A program made the translations under genes and the position numbers. Shown in pieces: positions 45,406-54,099 of a DNA stretch of 64,000 nucleotides. The stretch is from F1-60-MAGs149 sp037133755 (GTDB taxonomy: Bacteria; Actinomycetota; Thermoleophilia; Gaiellales; F1-60-MAGs149): the NCBI GenBank assembly GCA_037133755.1, contig JBAXNN010000012.1:1-64000 (forward strand), read 5' to 3'. The first letter of the stretch is position 1, and each line of letters begins with the position of its first letter. The notes under the pieces are model-generated. The model saw only the letters and a list, made by a program, of their open reading frames with translations. It made no database searches and was not told the DNA's origin.

Positions 45406-46734
45406 GTGAACCCGGTTACGTTCGAAACCCTTTCGCCCGACGCCCACAAGGGCGAGTGGCTCAACTGGTCGAAGATGGCTGATTTCCAGAATCAGTCGCC
45501 GCCCGTCATCGTCACGGGCGAAGGTCCGTACGCGATCGACAAGGATGGCAATCGCTTCCTCGACGGCGTCTCTGGCCTCTTCACCACGCAGATCGGCTAC
45601 TCGCATGGCAAGGAGATCGGCGAGGCCGCGGCCAAGCAGCTCGAGGAGCTCTGCTTCTACCCGAACTGGGCCGCAACGCACCCGTCGGCACTCGCGCTGA
45701 CCGAGCGCATCCTCGGCCTGGCACCCGATCGCATGTCCCGCGTTCTCCTCACGTCGGGTGGCTCTGAGTCGGTCGAGTCGGCCCTCAAGCTCGTGCGCCA
45801 GCACTTCCTCGCGAAGGGCCAGCCGCTCAAGCGCAAGATCATCGCCCGCCGCGGCGCGTACCACGGCTGCACCATGGGCGCCCTGTCGCTGACCGGTATC
45901 CCGCTGTCGCGCGTGCCGTTCGAGCCGCTCGATCCGAACGTGCGCCACGCGGCGAACACGCATCAGCGCACCTGCCTCTACTGCCACGACAAGGGCGGCT
46001 GCACGCTGACCTGCGCCGACGCGATTGAGCAGCAGATCCTCGCCGAGGGTCCCGACACCGTCGCGGCCGTCGTCGTCGAGCCGATTCAGAACGGTGGCGG
46101 CCTGCCGCCGGCCGAGGGCTACGGTGCTCGGATCCGCGAGATCTGCGACAAGTACGGCGTCCTGCTCTGGTGCGACGAGGTCATCACTGGCTTCGGCCGC
46201 GTCGGTGCCTGGTTCGCCACGGACCGCCTCGGCTTCAACGCCGACATCTGCACGTTCGCCAAGGGCATCACCTCGGGCTACGCGCCGTGTGGTGGCGTGG
46301 TCTTCACCGAGGCCGTTGGTGAGCCGCTGATCAACGCCGACGCCATGTACGCGCACGGCTTCACGTTCGGCGGCCATCCGCTGGCGTGCGCCGTCTCGCT
46401 CGCCAACCTGGAGATCATGGAGCGCCTCGGCGTGATCGACAACGTGCTCGCCAACGAGGACTACTACGCGGCCGCCATGGCCGACGTGGCTGCCTCGAGC
46501 GATCTCGTCGTCGAGGCCCGCGGTAAGGGCTACTACCACTCGCTGGAGCTGACCGACAACGCCCTGACGGCTCCCGTCGCGGGCGCTGCGCGCAAGCACG
46601 GCGTGATCGTCCGCCCCGACGTCCGCGTCAAGCCGATGGTCGTCACGGCGCTGCCGCTGATCTGCGGTACGGAGCAGATCGACGAGCTGACCGGTGCGCT
46701 CAAGGCCGCACTGGCCGACGTCGCTGCCGCCTAG
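45406..46734 (+). CDS. Class III aminotransferase (PLP-dependent)
   Basis: The 442-residue enzyme binds PLP through Lys286 in TFAKGITSGYAPCGG and carries LLTSGGSESVESALKLVRQ, AYHGCTMGALSLTG and LLWCDEVITGFGRVG. This fits omega-amino acid:pyruvate or putrescine-type aminotransferases. A four-Cys patch (C190, C193, C199, C203 in CLYCHDKGGCTLTC) is inserted after the substrate loop. The GTG at 45406 follows GGAGG at 45391. C-ending codons dominate, which suggests high expression. A strong terminator follows. Confidence 0.92.
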   Translation: MNPVTFETLSPDAHKGEWLNWSKMADFQNQSPPVIVTGEGPYAIDKDGNRFLDGVSGLFTTQIGYSHGKEIGEAAAKQLEELCFYPNWAATHPSALALTERILGLAPDRMSRVLLTSGGSESVESALKLVRQHFLAKGQPLKRKIIARRGAYHGCTMGALSLTGIPLSRVPFEPLDPNVRHAANTHQRTCLYCHDKGGCTLTCADAIEQQILAEGPDTVAAVVVEPIQNGGGLPPAEGYGARIREICDKYGVLLWCDEVITGFGRVGAWFATDRLGFNADICTFAKGITSGYAPCGGVVFTEAVGEPLINADAMYAHGFTFGGHPLACAVSLANLEIMERLGVIDNVLANEDYYAAAMADVAASSDLVVEARGKGYYHSLELTDNALTAPVAGAARKHGVIVRPDVRVKPMVVTALPLICGTEQIDELTGALKAALADVAAA

Positions 46735-46745
46735 CCCGGTATGTG

Positions 46746-46787
46746 AAAGGCCCCGGTTCGGTCGCGAGACCGAACCGGGGCCTTTTT
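46746..46787 (+). terminator. Intrinsic terminator of the aminotransferase gene
   Basis: An 18-bp perfect stem (46746-46763 with 46768-46785) closes on a GCGA loop and runs into TTTTT at 46783-46787. It would also work in the other direction because of the A-run. Confidence 0.92.
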
Positions 46788-46832
46788 CATGCCGTGGACG
46801 ACGCGAAGGCCTCGTTGTTGATCGCGTCTGAC

Positions 46833-46894
46833 GACGCGAAGGCCTCGAGGTGGCTCGGTCCGAAAGGACCGATTCACCTCGAGGTCATCGCGTC
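46833..46894 (+). ncRNA. Structured 3'-end element, copy A
   Basis: Read on the plus strand it folds as outer stem GACGCGA/TCGCGTC, middle stem CCTCGAGGTG/CACCTCGAGG, a small GCT/ATT internal loop, inner stem CGGTCC/GGACCG and a GAAA loop. It lies after the aminotransferase terminator. A shorter version of the outer stem alone (GACGCGA ... TCGCGTC) occurs just before it, at about 46800-46826. It could be an RNA motif or a DNA hairpin. Confidence 0.5.
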
Positions 46895-46954
46895 GCCTGT
46901 ATTCAAGATCGGCTTGAACCAACGCCACTTCTGGCGAGGTTGATCCAGCAAGGC

Positions 46955-47016
46955 GACGGGATCACCTCGAGGTGAATCGGTCGTTTCCGACCGAGCCACC
47001 TCGAGGTGTTCCCGCC
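46955..47016 (-). ncRNA. Structured 3'-end element, copy B
   Basis: On the minus strand this begins two bases after the helicase stop codon. It folds like copy A: middle stem CACCTCGAGGTG on both sides, the same GCT/ATT internal loop and GAAA loop, but the inner stem is CGGTCG/CGACCG and the outer stem GGCGGGA/TCCCGTC. Both stems differ from copy A by paired changes that keep pairing. The 60 bp between the copies hold two more small dyads (TTCAAG/CTTGAA and CGCCA/TGGCG). Confidence 0.5.
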
Positions 47017-47017
47017 G

Positions 47018-50000
47018 TCACCCCAACGACAACCGCTTCGGCCCGATCCGGAAGCCCGCCGCGACGAGCCGGTCTTCCCAGATCGAGCCGAGCGCGCTGG
47101 CGCCGGCCACGCGCTCGACGTTGAGGCGCTTCACGATGCCGCGTTGGACGGCGGCGGCGAGCGCGGTGAGGGCGGCGGCGTAGACGTCGTCCTCGTGCTC
47201 GGCGAAGGGGGTCAGCGTGCGGCCGCCGCGCTCGATGAAGAGCACGGCCGCACCGTCGACGAGCACGACGTGTGCGCCGGCCGAGCGCGCTGGGCGCCCG
47301 CCAAGCGACTCGGGCCACGGCAGTGCCGCGCCATAGGGCTGGGCCGGGTCGGCGGCGGCCAGCACGAGCGTCTCGCTCTCGACCTCGGTGCGGGCCTCGC
47401 GCAGGCGCTCGAGGGCGCCGGGGAGCGCGAACTGCGCACCACCGAGGCCCTCGACGAAGTACCCGCGTCGCGCTGCGCCAAGCGTCTCGAGGACGGCGAG
47501 TTCGGGGTACACGCCAGAGAAGCCGCCGAGCAGTCCCTCGGCCTTGACGCCGGGGCGCGTGACGACGCCGTAGCGGTCGAGCAGGATCTCGGCCTGCGCG
47601 CGGGCACGGTCGGCCTGGGTCGCTCCCTCGAAGAGCGGCGCGGCGAGCGACCAGCGGCCGCCGGCGGGCGGTGTCGGCGTGGCACCACGGCGACGCGACA
47701 GGCGACGGCCGCCACCGCGCCCGCGTTCGGGCGGCCGCACGGACGACAGCGAGCGCGCGGCCGGAACACGGCGTGACGAGCTGCGCAGTGGCGCGTAGCG
47801 ATCGTTGGTGGCTTCGCCCGCCCAGACGAGCTGCCAGAGCGCGACCATCAGTTCCTGCGGATCGAGCTCGGTGCCCGCGGCGAGCTCGTCGAGGAAGCAC
47901 GCGCCTTGCGCGAGTTGCTCACGAACCCGATCGACGGCGTCGCCCTCGGCCGGCACGCCGCGTGGTGGCGGACCAAGGAGTGGGGCGTCCTCACGGATGT
48001 AGAGCGCGACGCGGCCGTCGCCGGCGCCTGCCCAGACAATCTCGCCGCTGGTCGAGAGCGCGTCGAGTTGCTCCGGGCGGTAGCCCGGCACGCGGCGCGG
48101 CAGCACGTCGGTCTCGAGAATCGTGACGGGAATCACCAGACCCTGCAGCGTGGCGATCGTGTCGCGCAGGCGTTCGCCCGCAGCGCCGCCGCCCTCATCG
48201 ATGCGCTGCCAGCGCGGGAGGAAGCGCGCCAGTGCCGCACCGGGCACGGCCTCGATCTCCGAGCGCAGCACGGCGAGCGTGGCACGGCGAATACGGCGAA
48301 GCACCTCGCTGTCGCACCACTCGATGCCAGAGCCGCCAGGCAGCAGGCCGCCCTGGACGACCGCACCGTCGGCGGCCAGCCGCTCGAGCTCGTCGAGGAT
48401 CCGGCGCTCGGGCACGCCGAGCCGCTCGGCAACCGCGGCTGCGGTGAAGGGGCCGTGCGTACGCGCGTAGCGGCGCACGATGCCGTGCAACGCCTCGGGC
48501 ACCGGCTCGAGGAAGACCGCGGGCAGTCCGGGCTCGGGCAGCGCGCCAACGCCATCGCGGTAGCGCCCGGCATCCTCGGCTGCGATCACGCGCTCCTCGC
48601 CGGCGATGCGGACGATCGTCGCCCGCCGATCGCGGACGAGTTCGGCGATCGTCTCCGCATCGTCGATCTCGGTCGGCGTCAGGTCGCCGAGGCGGCGCAG
48701 GAGGTCGTGCAGCGCGTCGGGCGTATCGGCGTAGCGCCGGCGCAGGTCGCTCTCGACCTGCGCGATCGCATCGGCGTCGAGCAGGTCGCGCAGATCCTCT
48801 TGCCCGAGTAGCTCGCGCAGCAGGTCGCGATCGAGCGACAGTGCCTGGGCGCGCAGCTCGGCCGGCGGGGCATCGCCCTCGTACATGTACTGCGCCACGT
48901 AATCGAACAGGAGCGACGCCGCGAACGGCGAGCCGGTCGGCGTCTCGACCTCGACGAGTTCGAGCGTGCGGTTGCCGATACCGCCGAGGAGCTCCTTGAG
49001 GCTCGCCACGTCGAAGACGTCCTGCAGGCACTCGCGGTAGGTCTCGAGCACGATCGGGAAGGCGCCGTAACGCGTGGCGACACCCTGCAATGCCTGGGCC
49101 TTGAGGCGCTGCTGCCACAACGGCGTGCGCTGGCCGGGTCGGCGGCGCGGGATCAGCAGCGCGCGGGCAGCGTTCTCGCGGAACCGTGCGGCGAAGAGTG
49201 CCGAGCCTGCCAGCTCGCCCACCACGATGTCCTCGATCTCCTCCGGATCCAGCACGACGACGTCGGCCGGCGGCGGGTCGTCGGAGTCGGGCAGGTGCAC
49301 GATGATCCCGTCGTCGGACCACAGCGCCTGCGCATCGACGCCGTGCTCTGCACGCAGCCGCGCGCCGATCGCCAGCGCCCACGGTGCGTGGACGCGGGCG
49401 CCAAACGGCGTGAGCACGCACAGACGCCAGTCGCCGATCTCGTCGCGGAAGCGTTCGACCACGATCGTGCGGTCGGTCGGCAGCACGCCGGTCGCCTCGC
49501 GCTGCTCGCGGAAGTAGCCCAGCAGGTTGTCGGCGGCGCGCTCGTCGAGGTGGTGCTCCGTGCGCAGGCGCTTCTTGGCCGAGTCGGCGCGCATGCCGCC
49601 GAGCTCGCGGGTAAACGCACCGAGCGCGCGGCCGAGCTCGATCGTGCGCCCGGCGCCCTCGCCGCGCCAGAACGGGATCTGCCCGGGCCGGCCAGGCGCG
49701 GGGGAGACGAGCACGCGATCGCGGGTGATGCGTTCGATGCGCCAGCTCGACGCGCCGAGTTGGAAGATCTGCCCGGCGCGGGCCTCGTAGACCATCTCCT
49801 CGTCGAGCTCGCCGACGCGGCCACCGCCATCGGCGAGGTGCACGCCGTAGAGGCCGCGGTCGGGGATCGTGCCGGCGTTGGCGACGGCCAGCGAGCGCGT
49901 GCCGTCGCGCCCGTGCAGCACGTCGCCGATGCGGTCCCAGGTGATGCGCGGTCGCAGTTCGGCGAACTCGTCAGACGGATAGCGGCCGGCCAGCATGTCG

Positions 50001-51403
50001 AGCACGCCCTCGAGCTGGGCGCGCGGCAGGTCGCGGTACGGCGCTGCGCGCTTCACCAGCGCCTCGAGGTCGCTCACCGTCCAGTCCTCGCCGGAGCACA
50101 TTGAGACGATCTGCTGCGCGAGCACGTCGAGTGGGTTCTGCGGCACGCGGATGTCTTCGACGGCGCCCTCGTACATGCGCTGCACGACGACGGCGCTCTC
50201 GACGAGATCGCCACGGTGCTTGGGAAAGATGCGACCGCGGCTGACGGCGTCGACGGTGTGGCCGGCGCGGCCGATGCGCTGCAGGCCGCGCGCCACGCTG
50301 CGTGGCGACTCGACCTGGATGACGAGGTCGATCGAGCCCATGTCGATGCCGAGCTCGAGCGACGACGTGGCAACCAGGCACGGTAGCTGGCCGCTCTTGA
50401 GCAGCTCCTCGACCTCCTGTCGGGTCTCGCGCGCGAGCGAGCCGTGGTGGGCGCGCGCGATTTCCTTTTCCGCCAGTTCGTTGAGGCGCAGCGCGAGGCG
50501 CTCGGCAAGCCGGCGGTAGTTGACGAAGATCAGCGTCGTCGTGTGCGACTCGATCAGCTCGAGTAGTTGCGGGTAGATCGCCGGCCAGACTGAGTTGCTG
50601 CCACCGTCGCCTGCGCCCTGCACGTGCTCGGGCAGGGCGACGTCCTCGTCGGGCCGCGCCATGTCGGCGAGCGGCACGACCACGTCTACGTCGATCGCAC
50701 GGCGCATGCCCGCATCGACGATCGTGCAGGGCCGCTCGCCCGAGGCGAATCGCGCCACCTCGTCCAGCGGCGAGACGGTGGCCGACAGCGCGATGCGCTG
50801 GACCGGGCGGCCCGTCAGGTGCTCGAGGCGCTCGAGCGACAGCGCCAGGTGGCTACCGCGCTTGGTGCCGGCGACGGCGTGGACCTCGTCGATGATCACC
50901 GTCTCGACCGTGCGCAGTGCCTCGCGTCGCGTGGGGGAGGTGAGCAGCAGGAACAGGCTCTCGGGCGTGGTGATCAGGATGTCGGGTGGCGTGCGGGCCT
51001 GGCGGGCACGCTCCTTCTCGGGCGTATCGCCGGTGCGCACGCCGACATCGATGTCGGGCAGCGGCAGGTCGAGGCGGTCGGCGGTTGCGCGGAGGCCGGC
51101 CAGCGGGCCGCGGAGGTTGCGCTCGATGTCGTAGTTGAGGGCCTTGAGCGGCGAGATGTAGAGCACCCGCGTGCCCTTCTCGGTGCGCGGCGTCGTGGCG
51201 AGTCGATCGAGCGCCACGAGAAACGCGGCCAGCGTCTTGCCCGAGCCGGTCGGCGCGCAGAGGAGCACGTTGCCGCCCGCGGCGATCGCCGGCCAGCCTT
51301 GCGCCTGCGCCGGTGTCGGCCCGTTCGGGAAGGTCTCGCGCAGCCAGGTCGCGGCGACGGGCGAGAGCGCGGTGTCGAGCGAATCGGTGGCGGCGGCGGG
51401 CAT
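47018..51403 (-). CDS. lhr: Lhr-family ATP-dependent DNA helicase
   Basis: The 1461-residue protein is a superfamily 2 helicase of the Lhr group, involved in DNA repair. N-terminal motifs are Q-like PTPAQAQGWPAI, Walker A APTGSGKTLAAF, DEVH (IIDEVHAVAGTKRG) and LSATVSPLDE; the second RecA domain has LVATSSLELGID and QRIGRAGH. The large Lhr C-terminal domain then follows with winged-helix and beta-barrel parts. Length matches mycobacterial and E. coli Lhr. The region ARSLSSVRPPERGRGGGRRLSRRR is a low-complexity linker. A leader of about 55 bases follows TAGGCT (51467-51472). Confidence 0.93.
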   Translation of the reverse strand: MPAAATDSLDTALSPVAATWLRETFPNGPTPAQAQGWPAIAAGGNVLLCAPTGSGKTLAAFLVALDRLATTPRTEKGTRVLYISPLKALNYDIERNLRGPLAGLRATADRLDLPLPDIDVGVRTGDTPEKERARQARTPPDILITTPESLFLLLTSPTRREALRTVETVIIDEVHAVAGTKRGSHLALSLERLEHLTGRPVQRIALSATVSPLDEVARFASGERPCTIVDAGMRRAIDVDVVVPLADMARPDEDVALPEHVQGAGDGGSNSVWPAIYPQLLELIESHTTTLIFVNYRRLAERLALRLNELAEKEIARAHHGSLARETRQEVEELLKSGQLPCLVATSSLELGIDMGSIDLVIQVESPRSVARGLQRIGRAGHTVDAVSRGRIFPKHRGDLVESAVVVQRMYEGAVEDIRVPQNPLDVLAQQIVSMCSGEDWTVSDLEALVKRAAPYRDLPRAQLEGVLDMLAGRYPSDEFAELRPRITWDRIGDVLHGRDGTRSLAVANAGTIPDRGLYGVHLADGGGRVGELDEEMVYEARAGQIFQLGASSWRIERITRDRVLVSPAPGRPGQIPFWRGEGAGRTIELGRALGAFTRELGGMRADSAKKRLRTEHHLDERAADNLLGYFREQREATGVLPTDRTIVVERFRDEIGDWRLCVLTPFGARVHAPWALAIGARLRAEHGVDAQALWSDDGIIVHLPDSDDPPPADVVVLDPEEIEDIVVGELAGSALFAARFRENAARALLIPRRRPGQRTPLWQQRLKAQALQGVATRYGAFPIVLETYRECLQDVFDVASLKELLGGIGNRTLELVEVETPTGSPFAASLLFDYVAQYMYEGDAPPAELRAQALSLDRDLLRELLGQEDLRDLLDADAIAQVESDLRRRYADTPDALHDLLRRLGDLTPTEIDDAETIAELVRDRRATIVRIAGEERVIAAEDAGRYRDGVGALPEPGLPAVFLEPVPEALHGIVRRYARTHGPFTAAAVAERLGVPERRILDELERLAADGAVVQGGLLPGGSGIEWCDSEVLRRIRRATLAVLRSEIEAVPGAALARFLPRWQRIDEGGGAAGERLRDTIATLQGLVIPVTILETDVLPRRVPGYRPEQLDALSTSGEIVWAGAGDGRVALYIREDAPLLGPPPRGVPAEGDAVDRVREQLAQGACFLDELAAGTELDPQELMVALWQLVWAGEATNDRYAPLRSSSRRVPAARSLSSVRPPERGRGGGRRLSRRRGATPTPPAGGRWSLAAPLFEGATQADRARAQAEILLDRYGVVTRPGVKAEGLLGGFSGVYPELAVLETLGAARRGYFVEGLGGAQFALPGALERLREARTEVESETLVLAAADPAQPYGAALPWPESLGGRPARSAGAHVVLVDGAAVLFIERGGRTLTPFAEHEDDVYAAALTALAAAVQRGIVKRLNVERVAGASALGSIWEDRLVAAGFRIGPKRLSLG

Positions 51404-51523
51404 GGCGTCAGGAAGGTCGAGCCGCGAGGGAGATCGATCGATCTGCGCCCACCGGCCAGTGGGGACAGCCTAGGTGCTTGGGTGCCGCTGCGGGAGGTCA
51501 GCGGGCGACACGGGGTCGTGCAC

Positions 51524-51550
51524 GGCGGCGGCCGTAGGGCCGCAGCCGCC
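51524..51550 (-). terminator. Hairpin after the FAD oxidase gene
   Basis: GGCGGCGGCC and GGCCGCAGCCGCC (one bulge) form a GC-rich stem with a GTAG loop, 33 bases after the oxidase stop on the minus strand. Confidence 0.4.
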
Positions 51551-51582
51551 GATGTCCGAGGACACCGGCGGCCGGCTGTGCC

Positions 51583-52893
51583 TTACGACCAGGGGTACGG
51601 GCTGTTCGACACCGGGTGGAGATCACCCGAGGCGAAGCGCTCGTAGCGGAACGGGTGGAGGAGCGAGGAGTGATCGCCGAGGACCACGTTCGCGACCTCC
51701 TTGCCAACGCCAATCATCTTGTAGCCGTGGTTCGAGTCGGCGATGACGTAGACGTTGGGAAGCATGTAGTCGAAGACCGGGAAGTTATCGACCGTGAACG
51801 AGCCGACGCCGCCGGAGCGGGCCGTCTTGTAGTTGGCGCGGCAACCCTCGAAGCGCTCCATGCAGTGCGAGAGGCTCGCGCACCACATGTCCGGGAAGGC
51901 CGGGTCGACGCTGGAGGTCGGGTACGGATCGAGCTCGAAGTCCGTATCGAGGGCGATCGGCGCAGCGCCGCCCTGGATGCCGTGACGATCGCGCTTGAAG
52001 TAGTTGCCCCACAGCTCGTCGGTGACGAGCTTGCCGTCGTCCGTGTAGAGTGGTGCGTCGGAGTCGACGTGCAGGACCGGCGGCATCTTGCCGTCAGCCG
52101 TTGCGTGCATCAGCGGGTCGACAGCGATCTCGCCCTCCTGCAGGTACCAGAACGTCCACATGTTCTGATCCTTGTGGACGTCGCCGGTCGGCGTGCGGAC
52201 GTCGAGGCGGTCGGGCAGGCCGAGCATCTCCCACATGCGGGGGATCCAGGGGCCGACGCCGATGATGACCTGCTCGCACTCGATCGGGCCACCGGAGGTC
52301 TCGACCTTCGTGACGGCGCCGGAGGCGTCGGTCTCGAAGCCGTTGACCTTGATGCCCTCGATGATGGTGACGCCCTCGGCCTTGGCCTTGTTGGCGATCC
52401 CGTGCAGCGACTCGACGTTGAACGCGAAGCCGCCCTTGTGCTCGTGCAGCGCGACCTTGAGGCCCGGCGCACGCCAGTCGGGGAACAGCTTGAGCATGTG
52501 CTCGCGAACGTTGTCCTCGCCGGTGATCAGCGTGGAGGGGTAGCCGATGTTCTCGTGGCGACCGGCAACCTCGGTCAGATCGCCGACCTGGCCCTCGGGG
52601 CCGAGGGCGATGTAGCCGACCTCGTGGTAGTGGTACGCCTCGGGGTCGGACTCCCAGACCTCGACGTTGGCGGCCATCAGCTCGGACATGGCCGGCTGGT
52701 AGTAGTTGTTGCGCACGACGCCGCAGGCGATGCCCGACGCGCCGGCGGCGATGCCGGACTTGTCGATGATCGTGATGTCGGCACCCGAGCCGACGCCACG
52801 CGCCTTGAGCTGCTTGGCGAGGTGGTACCCGGTCGACAGACCGTGGATGCCGGCACCGATGATCAGGTACTTGGTGGAGCTGGGGACGGACAT
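51583..52893 (-). CDS. FAD-dependent amine oxidase (DadA/SoxB-like)
   Basis: The 436-residue protein begins with the FAD-binding motif YLIIGAGIHGLSTGYHLAKQL and the ADITIIDKSGIAAGASGIACG segment, as in sarcosine oxidase beta and D-amino acid dehydrogenases. The C-terminal NVYVIADSNHGYKMIGVGKEVANVVLG is the second FAD-contacting motif. ACGVVRNNYYQP resembles the covalent or close flavin-contact loop of DAO family members. It is probably an N-methyl or amino-acid oxidase of unknown substrate. It is divergent from the TPR gene across a clear dyad. Confidence 0.85.
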   Translation of the reverse strand: MSVPSSTKYLIIGAGIHGLSTGYHLAKQLKARGVGSGADITIIDKSGIAAGASGIACGVVRNNYYQPAMSELMAANVEVWESDPEAYHYHEVGYIALGPEGQVGDLTEVAGRHENIGYPSTLITGEDNVREHMLKLFPDWRAPGLKVALHEHKGGFAFNVESLHGIANKAKAEGVTIIEGIKVNGFETDASGAVTKVETSGGPIECEQVIIGVGPWIPRMWEMLGLPDRLDVRTPTGDVHKDQNMWTFWYLQEGEIAVDPLMHATADGKMPPVLHVDSDAPLYTDDGKLVTDELWGNYFKRDRHGIQGGAAPIALDTDFELDPYPTSSVDPAFPDMWCASLSHCMERFEGCRANYKTARSGGVGSFTVDNFPVFDYMLPNVYVIADSNHGYKMIGVGKEVANVVLGDHSSLLHPFRYERFASGDLHPVSNSPYPWS

Positions 52894-52921
52894 AATCCTG
52901 AGCCTCTCCCTGTGTTGGCTA

Positions 52922-52942
52922 TACGGCAACACCGTTGCCGTA
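52922..52942. promoter_or_regulatory. Candidate operator dyad between divergent genes
   Basis: TACGGCAAC-ACC-GTTGCCGTA is a perfect 9-bp inverted repeat about 30 bases upstream of the oxidase gene and 70 upstream of the TPR gene. Its symmetry and position suit a repressor dimer. Confidence 0.4.
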
Positions 52943-53012
52943 GGTGATGGACGCAGTGTAGCGGACGAAGGGGCGGAGGGGAAGGTGCGCCGCTCGCGTA
53001 CCCTGCCGGTCT

Positions 53013-53987
53013 ATGGAGAACTGGGTGTTGCTCGATCTCGATCCGCTTGCCGCCGCCCGTCTGGGCCTGCCCGAGCAGGTCGCCGTCCCTGCCGACATCG
53101 ATAGCGCGGCAGCCACGCCGGCCGATCTCATCAGCTACGCCGCGCAGTTCGCAGACGCCGAGCCGGACCATCCGCTGGCCGCCGAGCATCGCCGCATCGC
53201 CGCCAAGCAGCGACCGATGGCGCTGGCGCAGCAGGCGTTGGCCGAGCATCGCTGGGACGACGCGCTGGTGCAGGTCGATGCCGTGCTGGCGATCGATCCG
53301 CAGGACGCACCCGCGCGTCTCAATCGCGCGGCGGCGCTGCGCGAGACGGGCGACGCGCAGGCCGCGCTCGTCGAACTGGACGCGGTGGCGCGCGTCTTCG
53401 CAGACGTGCCGCTCTTTCACCGTAACCGTGCCCGCGTTCTCGAGGACCTCGGCCAGGACGATCGCGCGATCGCTGCCTACCGCGAGGCGCTCGAGCTGAC
53501 GCCGGGCGACCCGGCCGTCGTCGATCGCCTGCGCGAGCTCGGTGCGCTCACGACGGTCAGTGGCCCCGACGGCCCGATCGAGGTCGACCGCGATGCGCTG
53601 GCAGACCTCGTGCGCCGCGACCTCGCGCTGCACGACGACGACCACGGCCATCTCTCGACAGCGGCGCGCTCGCTGCTCGCAGATGGCCAGCCCGACCTCG
53701 CTGCGACGGCCGCTGCCCTGGCGCTCGCGGCGCAGGACGATGACGAGGGCATGCGGCTCGTCTTGATCGAGGCGCTACTGGCCGCCGATCGCCCGGCCGA
53801 GGCGTTGGAGGCTGCTGAGCGCCACGTCGAGGCAGTGCCGGCCTCAGCGATCGGGCACGAGCAGCGAGCGGTTGCGCTCGCCCGGCTCGGCCGCGCGCCC
53901 GAGGCCCGCAGCGCCGCTCAACGGGCGGTCGAGCTCGACCCCGCAGCCCCGCACGCCGGCCGCATTCTCGCCGGCGACGACGTCTGA
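53013..53987 (+). CDS. TPR-repeat protein
   Basis: The 324-residue protein is almost all helical, with tetratricopeptide-like repeats such as ALAEHRWDDALVQVDAVLAIDPQDAPARLNRAAALRETGD and AIAAYREALELTPGDPAVVDRLRELG (both split over 20 residues), then more Ala-rich repeats at the C-terminus. It is acidic with no signal peptide, so it is a cytoplasmic scaffold of unknown partner. TACCCT is eight bases before its ATG. Its neighbours give no function. Confidence 0.75.
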   Translation: MENWVLLDLDPLAAARLGLPEQVAVPADIDSAAATPADLISYAAQFADAEPDHPLAAEHRRIAAKQRPMALAQQALAEHRWDDALVQVDAVLAIDPQDAPARLNRAAALRETGDAQAALVELDAVARVFADVPLFHRNRARVLEDLGQDDRAIAAYREALELTPGDPAVVDRLRELGALTTVSGPDGPIEVDRDALADLVRRDLALHDDDHGHLSTAARSLLADGQPDLAATAAALALAAQDDDEGMRLVLIEALLAADRPAEALEAAERHVEAVPASAIGHEQRAVALARLGRAPEARSAAQRAVELDPAAPHAGRILAGDDV

Positions 53988-54099
53988 AGGACGGCGAGCG
54001 GGTCGCGGGTGATACATTCCATGCATACGTGGGCGCCTCTGCTGACACGACGTCCGGTCATCCCGGGTCAATGACCGGGTCACGTCCCTCGAGGGCACC

